Positions 34,278-41,970 of a DNA stretch of 43,920 bases are shown here, one piece after another. Under the pieces are notes generated by a model, which saw only the letters and a program-made list of their open reading frames with translations, had not been told where the DNA came from and made no database searches. The stretch is from a virus. Each line of letters opens with the position of its first letter. The first letter of the stretch is position 1. The stretch lies in IMG/VR virus record IMGVR_UViG_3300042502_001250, positions 1 through 43,920 of that record. The stretch is one strand, 5' to 3'. Made by a program: the position numbers and the translations under genes.

Positions 34278-35156
34278 TTACAAAGATAATAACATATCAA
34301 TCAAATCAGGATGTGGATACATATCCACTTTTCCTCTTATTACATTAGTATGAGAATACATACCTGGAGTTTTGTTTGCTCTATCAAGATCTAGTACATC
34401 AAATCCATCAGCTCCTTTTGCTTTTACATATTCTACTAAACCTACTCTAGGATCAATAGAATATTTATCTGCTATAAAGAGTATCCAGTTTTTAAGAGCT
34501 ACCAATTGTGCTTCAGAATAGTTATGCCAAAACTGAAATCCTCTAAATGGTTTAGCTAACTTAATCACTTGACTAGGATCAGCTACAGTATTAACATAAG
34601 TCTTTCCATTTACTATCTGACCCATGCAACATACTTCAATAGCTACAGAGTTTCTATGCATTAGAGAGTTACCGGTACCTGTGTGCCATCCATAACCACC
34701 ATCAGGGAAACATTGTACCATTTCACCATCATATGTTTTAGATTTACCATCTACAGATTGTCCTCCTAATATATATTCAGTAGCTACATTACCTCTATCA
34801 TCTCTAGCCCACATGTCTGCTACTTGATAAGGATTAGGACCTCCAGCAGTATGATGTAAGAATATCCAGTCTTTAGGAACCGGGCCAGGAAAGTATGTAC
34901 CTGGCATCATGTAGTGTTTCTTAATCTCTAATGCTTTTACTACTTCTATATTCTCAGCATTATCAGTATTAAGAATACCCATGTGGGCCCAAGTCTTAGG
35001 ACCTACTATACCATCTACGGCAAGTCCATTTTTCTTTTGATAAGACTTAACAGCTGAATCTGTTTTAGGACCAAAGTCTCCATCTACAGTAATCTTCAAG
35101 AATGTTTGTAAGGTCTTTACTGATTCACCCTTACTTCCTTTCTTTAATACTTGCAT
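34278..35156 (-). CDS. Endolysin: peptidoglycan-binding domain plus N-acetylmuramoyl-L-alanine amidase (292 aa)
   Basis: Residues 1-60 match a PG_binding_1 domain (KGSKGESVKTLQTFL, DGDFGPKT, VDGIVGPKTW). Residues about 85-280 match an Amidase_2 domain: FLHHTAGG (H101/H102), GYGWHTG (H158), SVAIEV (E174) and a late YSHTNV (H269) followed by KVDMYPHP. These supply the expected zinc and catalytic positions. It cleaves the amide bond between MurNAc and L-Ala. No signal peptide is seen, so it needs holin for release; the holin-like and coiled-coil genes lie immediately upstream. Confidence 0.9.
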   Translation of the reverse strand: MQVLKKGSKGESVKTLQTFLKITVDGDFGPKTDSAVKSYQKKNGLAVDGIVGPKTWAHMGILNTDNAENIEVVKALEIKKHYMMPGTYFPGPVPKDWIFLHHTAGGPNPYQVADMWARDDRGNVATEYILGGQSVDGKSKTYDGEMVQCFPDGGYGWHTGTGNSLMHRNSVAIEVCCMGQIVNGKTYVNTVADPSQVIKLAKPFRGFQFWHNYSEAQLVALKNWILFIADKYSIDPRVGLVEYVKAKGADGFDVLDLDRANKTPGMYSHTNVIRGKVDMYPHPDLIDMLLSL

Positions 35157-35160
35157 CTTG

Positions 35161-35460
35161 CTATTTATTAAATTTTCTTTTCACAGCATTTGCCATAAAT
35201 GTACCCCATCTTTTGAGTATATTATTTTTAGCATCTACTACTACTTCAGTACCTTCTTTAGTTTTAGTAACAGTTACATCTAGTTTTTCTCCATCAAATT
35301 TAAACTCTTTTTCTTCTTCATTAGAAGTAAGAATCACATCTGTTTTAGGAGTATCAATTACTACTTCTAAATTCTTGTCTTTTTTCTTAACACTTACTTT
35401 GGTTTTTTTTACTTTAACTTCAGCATTAATTTCTACTGGTGTTTTTGCTTTCTTTGCCAT
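35161..35460 (-). CDS. Small basic beta-like protein in the lysis unit (99 aa)
   Basis: Lys-rich with alternating Val/Lys/Thr strands (VEINAEVKVKKTKVSVKKKD, LDVTVTKTKEGTEVVVD) and a basic amphipathic end (NNILKRWGTFMANAVKRKF). The first 35 nt overlap the holin-like gene. Function unknown. It lies between the holin-like gene and the endolysin and could affect lysis or be virion-associated. Confidence 0.55.
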   Translation of the reverse strand: MAKKAKTPVEINAEVKVKKTKVSVKKKDKNLEVVIDTPKTDVILTSNEEEKEFKFDGEKLDVTVTKTKEGTEVVVDAKNNILKRWGTFMANAVKRKFNK

Positions 35461-35704
35461 CTTTCTTTTTTTTATTGGTTACTATTTCTTGATCTGGACT
35501 ATCTACAACAGTTAGTTGAGATAGTGTAGCTGCTACTGTTCCTGCAGTTACTAAATATCCTGCTACAGTTACTACTGCTGTAGGTAATGTAATTGGAGCT
35601 GCTATTACTACTCCTGCTGCTGCACCTACTGCAATAGCAATCTTCTGTACATTCTTCCAGAACTTAGGAGTTGGAGCATTCCATCTTTTTTTTATATTAG
35701 TCAT
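35426..35704 (-). CDS. Holin-like membrane protein (92 aa)
   Basis: Two hydrophobic segments (about residues 21-38, VQKIAIAVGAAAGVVIAAP, and 41-62, PTAVVTVAGYLVTAGTVAAT) are followed by a charged Lys-rich tail (TNKKKKDGKE). The RWNAPTPKFWKN start recalls a holin-like family of Bacteroidota phages. Position next to the endolysin supports a holin. The stop lies inside the next gene, a 35-nt overlap. Confidence 0.65.
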   Translation of the reverse strand: MTNIKKRWNAPTPKFWKNVQKIAIAVGAAAGVVIAAPITLPTAVVTVAGYLVTAGTVAATLSQLTVVDSPDQEIVTNKKKKDGKESKNTSRN

Positions 35705-35972
35705 GTCTACTATTTACTATGAATAACTTTACTGCATCTGATAATTCACTGACATTTTTTGCTAAGTTTTTAATTTCAAGCTGTGTTAGTTCTTGTAATG
35801 CTTGATATTTTATTTGACTTTCTTGTTGTACTAGTTCTATTTTACCTTTTAATTTACCTTGTTCTTCTGTATTTTTTCTAACATCAGAATGTATCATTTT
35901 TAAAAAGTATCCAAATATAGCAAAAATTAAACTAGCTATAAAAAGAATGAGTGTCATTAACCAGGTTTCCAT
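35697..35972 (-). CDS. Membrane-anchored coiled-coil protein, spanin- or holin-like (91 aa)
   Basis: One N-terminal membrane segment (METWLMTLILFIASLIFAIF) is followed by a long coiled coil (EEQGKLKGKIELVQQESQIK and on to residue ~80). The topology fits an inner-membrane spanin or an XhlA-like lysis accessory. It is the first gene of the lysis unit and has a strong upstream late element. No lipoprotein partner (o-spanin) is visible nearby. Confidence 0.6.
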   Translation of the reverse strand: METWLMTLILFIASLIFAIFGYFLKMIHSDVRKNTEEQGKLKGKIELVQQESQIKYQALQELTQLEIKNLAKNVSELSDAVKLFIVNSRHD

Positions 35973-35982
35973 TGTTATTATG

Positions 35983-36011
35983 TTATAAATATATATTATA
36001 ATATACTAAAA
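35983..36011 (-). promoter_or_regulatory. Predicted late promoter of the lysis unit
   Basis: Minus-strand TTTTAGTATATTATA (core 36006-35997) followed by ATATATATTTATAA. The core ends 25 nt before the ATG at 35972, the same distance as for the element at 40378. Confidence 0.6.
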
Positions 36012-36056
36012 ATAAATGAAACTACAATAGATTACTAGGTATTTTTACTTATATTT

Positions 36057-37466
36057 TTAAACTAAGTTACCTTCAAGTAACCATACATTTGTACTTACTT
36101 TTGTTATTGTGACTACTCCATATGGAGCTTCAACAGAATTTAATCCAGATAATGAATTAACTATTACTGAACCACTTCCTGGTAAAATAGGAACAGAAGA
36201 AGGTCCTTCTGTTGAAACTTTAAATACTGAACCTGTAGTAATATTAACAGCACCATTAAAAGGAAGAGTAATATCTGTTACAGCAGGATCTAAAAGTAAA
36301 ACTTGTCCCGCATAACTTTGATTTAAAGTTATACTTGGTCCTGTTAAATAACTTACATCAACAACTCCTGTATTTGTATGAGTAACATCAATAGTGTTTG
36401 TAAAAATATTATTAGTTACATCCACATTAATACCTGGTGTAGTAATAAAATTAAGTTTTGAAGTTGAACCTACTGTAGTAAATTGTTCTAATATATCTAT
36501 TGTAGGTATTGAAGATGCAGTTCCAAAACCAGATTGAAATACAATGTTATCAAAAGCAATATTAACAGCAGTATTTGGTGTAGTTGTATTTTTAACTAAA
36601 AATAAGTCAAGTTCTCTTATATCTGTAATTGCAACATTAGCTGTAAAAAGAGCTGTAGGTATAGTTACTTGCTGCCACACTCCTACTAGTGTAGGATTTA
36701 GACCATGTTGATCTAAATATCTAGTACCTAAACTTGTAAGGGATGGACCACCTCTTAATTGTATAAAAGGTCTTCTTCCTGCACCACCATCTAATGTAGC
36801 AAAATTTACTGGTAAGTAAACTCTTAAAGATAATCCAACATAAGTTGCTCTACTTATTGGAGCAGGTGCTGTAAATAATATGAATCTTGTTGTTGAATAA
36901 GCAGTATAAGTTGCTAATAAACAAGCTGTACCTGCAAAGGGTGCTGGTGTTGGACTATTCCAAACTGCTGTTGGTGCAGGTGCAGCTCCAGTTGTACTTC
37001 CAACCCAATCTCCAGCTTGACTTTCTCTATAGACCCATTGATCTGTAATAGCAGGTGTTATAGCTCCAGCATTTACAAGAACATACTGAACTAATACCTG
37101 ATCTCCAGGTATAGTTGGTGTAATTGGATTTGTTGAAGGTACTCCAGGAATAACAGTAACTACTCCAAATTCATCAACTACAATTGCATCAAATCTAGGA
37201 TCACTTGGATCTCCAACAGAAAGAGTTACTGAAGTTGCAGCAGATGAATAATTAACACCACTAATTTGGTAAGTTAAAACTGTAACATCAAAGACCATTC
37301 CTGTACCAGACCATGATGCACCACCAGTTAATAACTGAGTACCACTTGAAGTTGTTAGTGGTAAGTCTGCAATGGTTGCATATGGATTTATATTAGATGG
37401 TGTATTAGCAGATGTTGCTGCATCATATGCATTACTAGGTAAGTTTCTATTTATATTTGTTCCCAT
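36057..37466 (-). CDS. Fibre/adhesin-like protein with jelly-roll segment (469 aa)
   Basis: Beta-rich and Thr/Ser/Asn/Pro-rich. The N-terminus has SNINPYATIADLP, then a LSVGDPSDPRFDAIVVDEFG strand region typical of phage fibre or baseplate wedge-type proteins. Residues ~205-310 look like a carbohydrate-binding-type jelly roll (VYLPVNFATLDGGAG, RELDLFLVKNTT, FDNIVFQSG). The C-terminus has ITLPFNGAVNITTGSVFKVS-type strands. It is last in the fibre block, with TAATG overlap to the 187-aa gene. Host surface binding is inferred. Confidence 0.65.
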   Translation of the reverse strand: MGTNINRNLPSNAYDAATSANTPSNINPYATIADLPLTTSSGTQLLTGGASWSGTGMVFDVTVLTYQISGVNYSSAATSVTLSVGDPSDPRFDAIVVDEFGVVTVIPGVPSTNPITPTIPGDQVLVQYVLVNAGAITPAITDQWVYRESQAGDWVGSTTGAAPAPTAVWNSPTPAPFAGTACLLATYTAYSTTRFILFTAPAPISRATYVGLSLRVYLPVNFATLDGGAGRRPFIQLRGGPSLTSLGTRYLDQHGLNPTLVGVWQQVTIPTALFTANVAITDIRELDLFLVKNTTTPNTAVNIAFDNIVFQSGFGTASSIPTIDILEQFTTVGSTSKLNFITTPGINVDVTNNIFTNTIDVTHTNTGVVDVSYLTGPSITLNQSYAGQVLLLDPAVTDITLPFNGAVNITTGSVFKVSTEGPSSVPILPGSGSVIVNSLSGLNSVEAPYGVVTITKVSTNVWLLEGNLV

Positions 37467-38029
37467 TAGAATGTCTTATTTAAGATAAATATATCACTAT
37501 AAATATTGTTTCCTGTAGAAGCAACTCCCCATTGAGCTGTTACATCCAATACATTAGGAATGGTTGTATCAAATGTTGTATCATTAACTACATTAAATCC
37601 AAATCCTTGAACAGAAGCATTGTTAGTTTTTGTATAATGAAATGATCCTAGTGAAACTATAGATGCTACAGTGGGACCCCCTAATGATCTTATAGTAAAA
37701 TCAATATTTAAAGACCAGACATCATTTATAACACTACTTCCTAGATTCTGTGCAAGACTGTCTAAAAGTAAAAGGGATCCTGCTCTAACTCTAATTCTAA
37801 TAGTTTGATTATTGTTAGCATTCATTACACCACCAAATACAGCTCTAAAACTATCACCTACTTTAAATCCATCAGCTGGTACAGTTAATGTACCTACACC
37901 ACCATTTATTAATGATGTCTCTACATCTGTATTAGTAATAGGAGTACTGTTTGCTGTCTGAGCAAATAATCCCCTAGTATAGCCTAAAGGATTTAAAGAA
38001 TACTTATCTATATCAATATGAGTACTCAT
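37466..38029 (-). CDS. Jelly-roll-like virion/fibre protein (187 aa)
   Basis: RGLFAQTANSTPITNTDVET, then GTLTVPADGFKVGDSFRAVF and IRIRVRAGSLLLLDS, resembles a short beta-sandwich found in phage fibre modules; a TNF-like or carbohydrate-binding shape is plausible. It is joined to both neighbours by TAATG overlaps. No Cys. Function inferred from the fibre block context. Confidence 0.6.
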   Translation of the reverse strand: MSTHIDIDKYSLNPLGYTRGLFAQTANSTPITNTDVETSLINGGVGTLTVPADGFKVGDSFRAVFGGVMNANNNQTIRIRVRAGSLLLLDSLAQNLGSSVINDVWSLNIDFTIRSLGGPTVASIVSLGSFHYTKTNNASVQGFGFNVVNDTTFDTTIPNVLDVTAQWGVASTGNNIYSDIFILNKTF

Positions 38030-39156
38030 TATGTATTATATGTAATAACCAATTTAGATCCTAAGTTAGATTGTGTATCCCATGCAAATGTTGCTGATGC
38101 ATAAAAATTACCAAGACCTCCTGCATCCATATTAACTGTTACTCCTGGGGAAAGAGGTACTGTATTAAGTCCACTATCAAATGAAACTAAAGCATCTGCT
38201 GTACCAATATTTGCAAAAGATATAGAATAAACAGGATCAGTAATAGTAGCTATGTCATTTTCAGAAATTTGAATATTTGGTGTTATTTGAACTTGAGCTT
38301 GTTGAGTACATAAAGTAACAGCTAATGAGTCACTACAATCCTGTTGACCAACTAATACAGGTACATTATTAACACTATCTGAAGCATAAATCTGAATACT
38401 ATCATTAGTTTCTGTAACACTAACTGGTAATGGATTTCCAGATCCTACAGGTGTACCATCAGCACAAATTGATACTGAGTCAGTACAAACTAATGGTCTA
38501 ATATCCAAATCAATTGCATCAACAGTAATAGAGTTACCACCATCTTGAATATTCACAGCTGCTGCTCCTGCACCATTTTGTACAGTAATATTTTCTAATG
38601 CAGTAAGAGTAGCAGTACTTAATGATACTGTACCATCTACTGTAATACTATTACCACCGTCTTGTATATTAACTGCAGCCGCTCCAGCTCCATTATTTAC
38701 TGTTACATCACCAATGTCATTACCATTTACAAGTTTATTGTTAATAGCAGTCAATGTAAGTTCTGTAGCTAAACCAGTTGTATTTGATACAATCTGAGCT
38801 AAGTATGTATTTGGATTAATGTAAGTAATAGGAAGTACTGGAGTACCTGGAATATTAGAACCTGCTGCAAAATATACAGGTGGTAAAAAAGCTCCTGGAG
38901 CAGGTGTTGGATCCCATATTCTTACTTCTAACCATGTAACATCATTAGCATCTACAACTAAAGCTGCTTCAAAGTCAGTACCATCTTGAACAGCAGTTAA
39001 TATTTGTGTTAACAATGGTTCAACCTGATCTGTATTAAGATCAATTTCTTTAAGATAGTCACAAGCACATTGTTGACCTTGAAGCATTTTAAGTTGCCAA
39101 GGAAAGTTATTTCCTTGTAGCCCACTATTTTTTAAATTTCCTATACTATTTGACAT
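38029..39156 (-). CDS. Fibre protein with internal repeat (375 aa)
   Basis: The N-terminus (MSNSIGNLKNSGLQGNNFPW, then QLKMLQGQQC) resembles an attachment segment I recall from tail proteins of aquatic phages. Residues 152-175 and 191-214 are near-identical 24-residue repeats (core NNGAGAAAVNIQDGGNSITV / QNGAGAAAVNIQDGGNSITV), whose codons differ at many sites. The C-terminal part is beta-rich (ISFANIGTADALVSFDSGLN). A trimeric fibre or connector is the likely role. Confidence 0.65.
   Translation of the reverse strand: MSNSIGNLKNSGLQGNNFPWQLKMLQGQQCACDYLKEIDLNTDQVEPLLTQILTAVQDGTDFEAALVVDANDVTWLEVRIWDPTPAPGAFLPPVYFAAGSNIPGTPVLPITYINPNTYLAQIVSNTTGLATELTLTAINNKLVNGNDIGDVTVNNGAGAAAVNIQDGGNSITVDGTVSLSTATLTALENITVQNGAGAAAVNIQDGGNSITVDAIDLDIRPLVCTDSVSICADGTPVGSGNPLPVSVTETNDSIQIYASDSVNNVPVLVGQQDCSDSLAVTLCTQQAQVQITPNIQISENDIATITDPVYSISFANIGTADALVSFDSGLNTVPLSPGVTVNMDAGGLGNFYASATFAWDTQSNLGSKLVITYNT
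38515..38703 (-). repeat. Protein-level tandem repeat inside the 375-aa fibre gene
   Basis: Two 72-nt copies (38703-38632 and 38586-38515) encode almost the same 24 residues, but many third positions differ. The copies are 39 codons apart. Confidence 0.7.
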
Positions 39157-39162
39157 GTTTCT

Positions 39163-39363
39163 TTATTTTACAATTCTTACTTCTCCTGTAGGTGTACTAT
39201 ATAGTTCTCCAACTTTAAGACCACCTGCAATAGCTGCTGCATTATTAGTATACTCTCTTCTTATATTTGCTAAGAGTGCATTAAGATGCCCAAACTTAGC
39301 AGGAGCCATATCATTCTCATTTTTAAGATATGGATCTGGTGATACTGCTACAAACTTTACCAT
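39163..39363 (-). CDS. Small conserved virion-associated protein (66 aa)
   Basis: KFVAVSPDPYLKNENDMAPA, HLNALLANIRREY and the C-terminal AIAGGLKVGELYSTPTGEVR match a small protein pattern I recall near phage fibre genes. It is between the 132-aa and 375-aa genes, in the same unit. Function unknown. Confidence 0.6.
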   Translation of the reverse strand: MVKFVAVSPDPYLKNENDMAPAKFGHLNALLANIRREYTNNAAAIAGGLKVGELYSTPTGEVRIVK

Positions 39364-39365
39364 AA

Positions 39366-39764
39366 TTATGATTCTATAATTCCATCATTAACTCTTTCTT
39401 GAACTGCTTGAGAAAGTTTATCATTAGCTCTTTTAAGAATATCATTTTTTTGTTGAGGATCTAATGTTTTTTTAGCAACTGCAATTTTTTGAGGAGCTTC
39501 ATATTGTCCTTTGAAAAGTAATCTTCCAGGAGCTGAATAAAACTCAGATTCAAATTCAATTATAAGTTGTGTATATTCTAAACCTTTCTCAGGTTTTGGT
39601 AAATCACCATAAGCTATTCCACTATTAAATGGCTGACTAAGTACTGGCTCAGGTTTTTTATTTGGATAGCTGTAAAGAAAAGTAAACTTACCTTGAAATT
39701 TAAAGTTTTCTAAACTATTTCCGTATTGGTCTACTAATATAAAAAGTGTATTTTTTTCTTCCAT
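39366..39764 (-). CDS. Conserved protein in fibre block (132 aa)
   Basis: A beta-rich first half (TLFILVDQYGNSLENFKFQG, YTQLIIEFESEFYSAPGRLL) and a helical end (KNDILKRANDKLSQAVQERV). No motif recognised. It lies between the 188-aa and 66-aa genes and is probably co-transcribed with the fibres. Confidence 0.55.
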   Translation of the reverse strand: MEEKNTLFILVDQYGNSLENFKFQGKFTFLYSYPNKKPEPVLSQPFNSGIAYGDLPKPEKGLEYTQLIIEFESEFYSAPGRLLFKGQYEAPQKIAVAKKTLDPQQKNDILKRANDKLSQAVQERVNDGIIES

Positions 39765-39786
39765 GATTTCTATTTTTTTAAAATTA

Positions 39787-40353
39787 TTAAAGTGTACTGT
39801 ATACTACAGTTGATCCTCTTTCTACTGCAATCTCTATATCAACAGTTACAACTGCATTGAATGATACTGTATTTCCACCAATTACATAAAAGAAATGTTC
39901 ATCAGGAGTTGTAATATTATTGTCTCTGTTTATAAATAGTAAATTTATATTTGTCACATCCCCTGTAGAATCATCTTGTACTAACGCATCTGTTCCTAGT
40001 GCAGTATGTGTTTCACCAAATAAACTATCAAAGGCTACTACATTACTTGAATTTTTAACTACATTTACTGTAGGAGATGATGTAGTTATTGAACCTAATA
40101 ATCTAATATATATTGATGCAGGATCTTGCATTAATACAGTTCCTTGAAGTTTATACACATCATACTGAATTCCTCCAATAGTAGTTGTATAGTTGTTTAT
40201 TAGATTACAAGCAGAAGAACAGTCTGGATCAAAACCAGTAGTTTCTACTGGATTACTTACTATTCCCAATACTTTCTTAAAATACGGTAGGTTTCTACCT
40301 AGGTATTGCCACACTTGTGTTAGTGGACTTCTAAATTCTGGATATGTTGCCAT
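39787..40353 (-). CDS. Virion protein heading the fibre block (188 aa)
   Basis: The start at 40353 (MATYPEFRSPLTQVWQYLGR) is chosen over an upstream ATG at 40389, because that longer frame runs back into the promoter element. A Cys pair (CSSACNLINNY) lies near residue 46. The rest is beta-rich (YDVYKLQGTVLMQDPASIYI, SFNAVVTVDIEIAVERG). It is probably a small connector or fibre base protein, transcribed from the strong-looking element upstream. Confidence 0.6.
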   Translation of the reverse strand: MATYPEFRSPLTQVWQYLGRNLPYFKKVLGIVSNPVETTGFDPDCSSACNLINNYTTTIGGIQYDVYKLQGTVLMQDPASIYIRLLGSITTSSPTVNVVKNSSNVVAFDSLFGETHTALGTDALVQDDSTGDVTNINLLFINRDNNITTPDEHFFYVIGGNTVSFNAVVTVDIEIAVERGSTVVYSTL

Positions 40354-40365
40354 GATTAAAATTTT

Positions 40366-40393
40366 ACAAATATATACTATAATATACAAAAAA
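40366..40393 (-). promoter_or_regulatory. Predicted late promoter of the fibre block
   Basis: Minus-strand TTTTTTGTATATTATA (core 40387-40378), then GTATATATTTGTAA. The TATATTTG part also matches the Bacteroidota -7 consensus TAnnTTTG, but a TTTG box at the usual spacing is not present. The ATG is 25 nt downstream of the core. Confidence 0.6.
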
Positions 40394-40401
40394 TTTTTGA
40401 A

Positions 40402-40433
40402 TAAAAAAAATCCCCAGAAAAATTTCTGAGGAT
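40402..40433 (-). terminator. Intrinsic terminator after the 65-aa membrane protein gene
   Basis: Minus-strand ATCCTCAGAA (40433-40424) pairs with TTCTGGGGAT (40419-40410) with one G-U wobble, followed by eight T. The wobble becomes a C-A mismatch in the other strand, so the minus orientation is favoured. Confidence 0.85.
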
Positions 40434-40458
40434 CTTTTTGTTTGATTAGAGAAAAGTA

Positions 40459-40656
40459 TCAAAACATGAGTCCCATAAAGAATGCAATAAACAACATTAC
40501 AACTAATGTCATGTTAGCATATTTTTTTCCTTCAGGGTCTTCTTCCCACACGTTATGCATTTTATTATATAAAGGTTTGCTCATAGCATTATTTATTAAA
40601 AATAAAAAGCCTAGAGTGGTAAGACCAATAATAAAAAGTATTCCTTTTAACATCAT
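40459..40656 (-). CDS. Small membrane protein (65 aa)
   Basis: Two hydrophobic segments (residues ~4-22, KGILFIIGLTTLGFLFLI, and ~48-65, MTLVVMLFIAFFMGLMF) flank a polar loop (NNVWEEDPEGKKY-like). It starts ATGATG, so an ATG three bases later at 40653 is equally possible. The start overlaps the DUF3310 gene stop by four bases. It could be a second holin or an envelope protein; its position away from the endolysin makes the assignment uncertain. Confidence 0.55.
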   Translation of the reverse strand: MMLKGILFIIGLTTLGFLFLINNAMSKPLYNKMHNVWEEDPEGKKYANMTLVVMLFIAFFMGLMF

Positions 40657-41018
40657 AGTGAATCAATTCTTCTTTGTAAATATACTAAAGCTTTTTGTAA
40701 ATCCTCTTTTTTTGTAGAAATATTTTTCTTACCGGCTCTTGCTACATACTTAATTACGTTACCTAGGTAGAAATCATCATCAAGGTCCCAGGCTTCTAAT
40801 ACGTTGAATACTTCATATGGATTATCTTTACCGCCATAATAATCTGGCCGGGGTCCTTTATCTAAGTTTACAACTCTTTTCTGCCAGTCTACTTCTACTG
40901 CTGTAGGGCAAGTTGGTTTATAAAGGTTGGTGTCCTTTCCATAAACTCCATCTACCATATCTTTATATGGAGATTGTTTATCACTACGGGTGCATGCTTT
41001 ATATAAATTATTTTCCAT
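40653..41018 (-). CDS. DUF3310-family protein (121 aa)
   Basis: The C-terminal ~55 residues carry YEVFNVLEAWDLDDDFYLGN, VIKYVARAGKKN and EDLQKALVYLQRRI, the hallmark of DUF3310, also found in the T7 gp1.7 nucleotide-kinase-related proteins. The N-terminus is variable with Cys (ACTRSDKQSPYK, KPTCPT). The precise role is not established for this form; nucleotide metabolism is a guess. It sits with other accessory genes early in the late operon. Confidence 0.75.
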   Translation of the reverse strand: MENNLYKACTRSDKQSPYKDMVDGVYGKDTNLYKPTCPTAVEVDWQKRVVNLDKGPRPDYYGGKDNPYEVFNVLEAWDLDDDFYLGNVIKYVARAGKKNISTKKEDLQKALVYLQRRIDSL

Positions 41019-41021
41019 AAC

Positions 41022-41312
41022 TTACCATACTATTGCTATTGCTGTATCCGGAACCAAGATTCTCATTTTACCATCTACTTCAATTTTCTCTCCTGATTCT
41101 AGAGCATATGTTTGAACATATACATGATCTCCTTCCATAATACCAGTGATCTCATCTCCAATAGCATACACTTCTAACTTCTGCCATTGTTTCATAGCTT
41201 CCATCATTCTTGCATCCTCATCTTTTGCAGATAATTCTACTGCTGTTTTTTTAAGTTCTGGTATTGTGATCAATACTCTTTTTCCTCTTAGTGCTTTAAT
41301 ATTAGGCATCAT
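41022..41312 (-). CDS. GroES-like co-chaperonin (96 aa)
   Basis: Length and pattern fit the GroES/Cpn10 family. A start strand IKALRGKRVLITIPELKKTA is followed by a central region that may replace the mobile loop, then VYAIGDEITGIMEGDHVYVQ and GEKIEVDGKMRILVPDTAIA-IV, which parallel GroES VLAVG...VKVGDIVIF...ILIMSESDILAIV. Phage GroES-like proteins (such as T4 gp31) act with host GroEL in capsid folding. Homology is inferred by eye. The start could be ATG at 41312 or 41309; it overlaps the next gene by 11 nt. Confidence 0.6.
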   Translation of the reverse strand: MMPNIKALRGKRVLITIPELKKTAVELSAKDEDARMMEAMKQWQKLEVYAIGDEITGIMEGDHVYVQTYALESGEKIEVDGKMRILVPDTAIAIVW

Positions 41313-41604
41313 ATTTTTGATTTGTGTTGGTTAATACTTCTTCTTTTTCTTCAGGTAATCCTTCAAGGATATTCAGTTTAATTTTTTCTAATAAACCTAC
41401 TACAGCTAGATTACCATAAGCGGCATCTGCTATTCTTACTTCTAATCCTTCACCTTGTTCTGTGATTGACAATAAAACTTTATCTGACATATTAATTAAT
41501 TTACTTAGTTCATCATACAACTTCCGCGCATGCAGGTTATCCATCCCAGATTCTCTAGCCTGATTAGTTATTTTTTCCCACAACTGTTTTTGCTGTGGTG
41601 TCAT
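41302..41604 (-). CDS. Small conserved protein (100 aa)
   Basis: Helical first half (QQKQLWEKITNQARESGMDN, LHARKLYDELSKLINMSDKV) and a helix LAVVGLLEKIKLNILEG in the second. It overlaps the GroES-like gene by 11 nt. The leader carries an AACCAACAA motif followed by a mini-ORF of eight codons (41632-41606). Function unknown. Confidence 0.5.
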   Translation of the reverse strand: MTPQQKQLWEKITNQARESGMDNLHARKLYDELSKLINMSDKVLLSITEQGEGLEVRIADAAYGNLAVVGLLEKIKLNILEGLPEEKEEVLTNTNQKYDA

Positions 41605-41605
41605 G

Positions 41606-41632
41606 TCATCTAAAGGGAATTGAAAAAATCAT
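41606..41632 (-). other. Mini-ORF in the leader of the 100-aa gene
   Basis: The minus strand reads ATG, seven codons, TGA (M-I-F-S-I-P-F-R), ending one base before the ATG of the 100-aa gene. It follows an AACCAACAA motif. It could be a translated leader peptide or a chance frame. Confidence 0.25.
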
Positions 41633-41635
41633 ACA

Positions 41636-41648
41636 GTGTTGTTGGTTG
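41636..41648 (-). promoter_or_regulatory. AACCAACAA leader motif
   Basis: Minus-strand CCAACCAACAACA lies upstream of the mini-ORF and 32 nt before the 100-aa gene start. A TATATTTG-like run (TTATATTTG, 41658-41650) precedes it. Confidence 0.4.
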
Positions 41649-41680
41649 GACAAATATAAAAACTTTTTTTGTTTAAACTA

Positions 41681-41705
41681 AAAACCCCGGAAAATTTTTC
41701 CAGGG
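41681..41705 (-). terminator. Intrinsic terminator after the 66-aa gene
   Basis: Minus-strand CCCTGGAAAA (41705-41696) pairs with TTTTCCGGGG (41694-41685) including one G-U, and TTTTTAG follows. It separates the ATE-like unit from the GroES/DUF3310 unit. The rest of the gap 41605-41768 holds only the AACCAACAA leader and the mini-ORF. Confidence 0.8.
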
Positions 41706-41768
41706 CTCTTAGCTAATTTTAAACAAGTAAATGAAAGTAATTAATCGAAAACAGTACAAATATAATAA

Positions 41769-41969
41769 TTATTTTCCAATAGTTGGATCTATTCCTTTTT
41801 TTATTTCTCTACCAAAAGTAATATTATTCTTTGCCCTGATATCCTTATGGGTAAACTGCCAGAATTCTCCAGTAGCTGTGATAATAACTGTGTAGATAGT
41901 ATCAGTTTCATACCCGTAGTCAGTAACTAGCCAGATAACCCCGGGTCCTTTTGGTGTGTTAACTTCCAT
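41769..41969 (-). CDS. Small conserved protein (66 aa)
   Basis: The start at 41969 (MEVNTPKGPGVIWLVTDYGY) is chosen because it follows the ATE-like gene stop by 13 nt and an AACCAACCAACAGA leader; the frame also opens 24 nt upstream (41993) inside that gene. The sequence GEFWQFTHKDIRAKNNITFG looks like a small beta-barrel of the kind seen in phage regulators of unknown role. Function unknown. Confidence 0.5.
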   Translation of the reverse strand: MEVNTPKGPGVIWLVTDYGYETDTIYTVIITATGEFWQFTHKDIRAKNNITFGREIKKGIDPTIGK

Positions 41970-41970
41970 T

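Noticed and set aside
40354-40389. N-terminal extension of the 188-aa gene to 40389
   Set aside because: The extension is translated from the promoter element and leader; ATGGCA at 40353 is the natural start.
41605-41768. tRNA gene in the intergenic gaps
   Set aside because: No cloverleaf or T-arm sequence was recognised here or in the 43.1-43.5 kb region.
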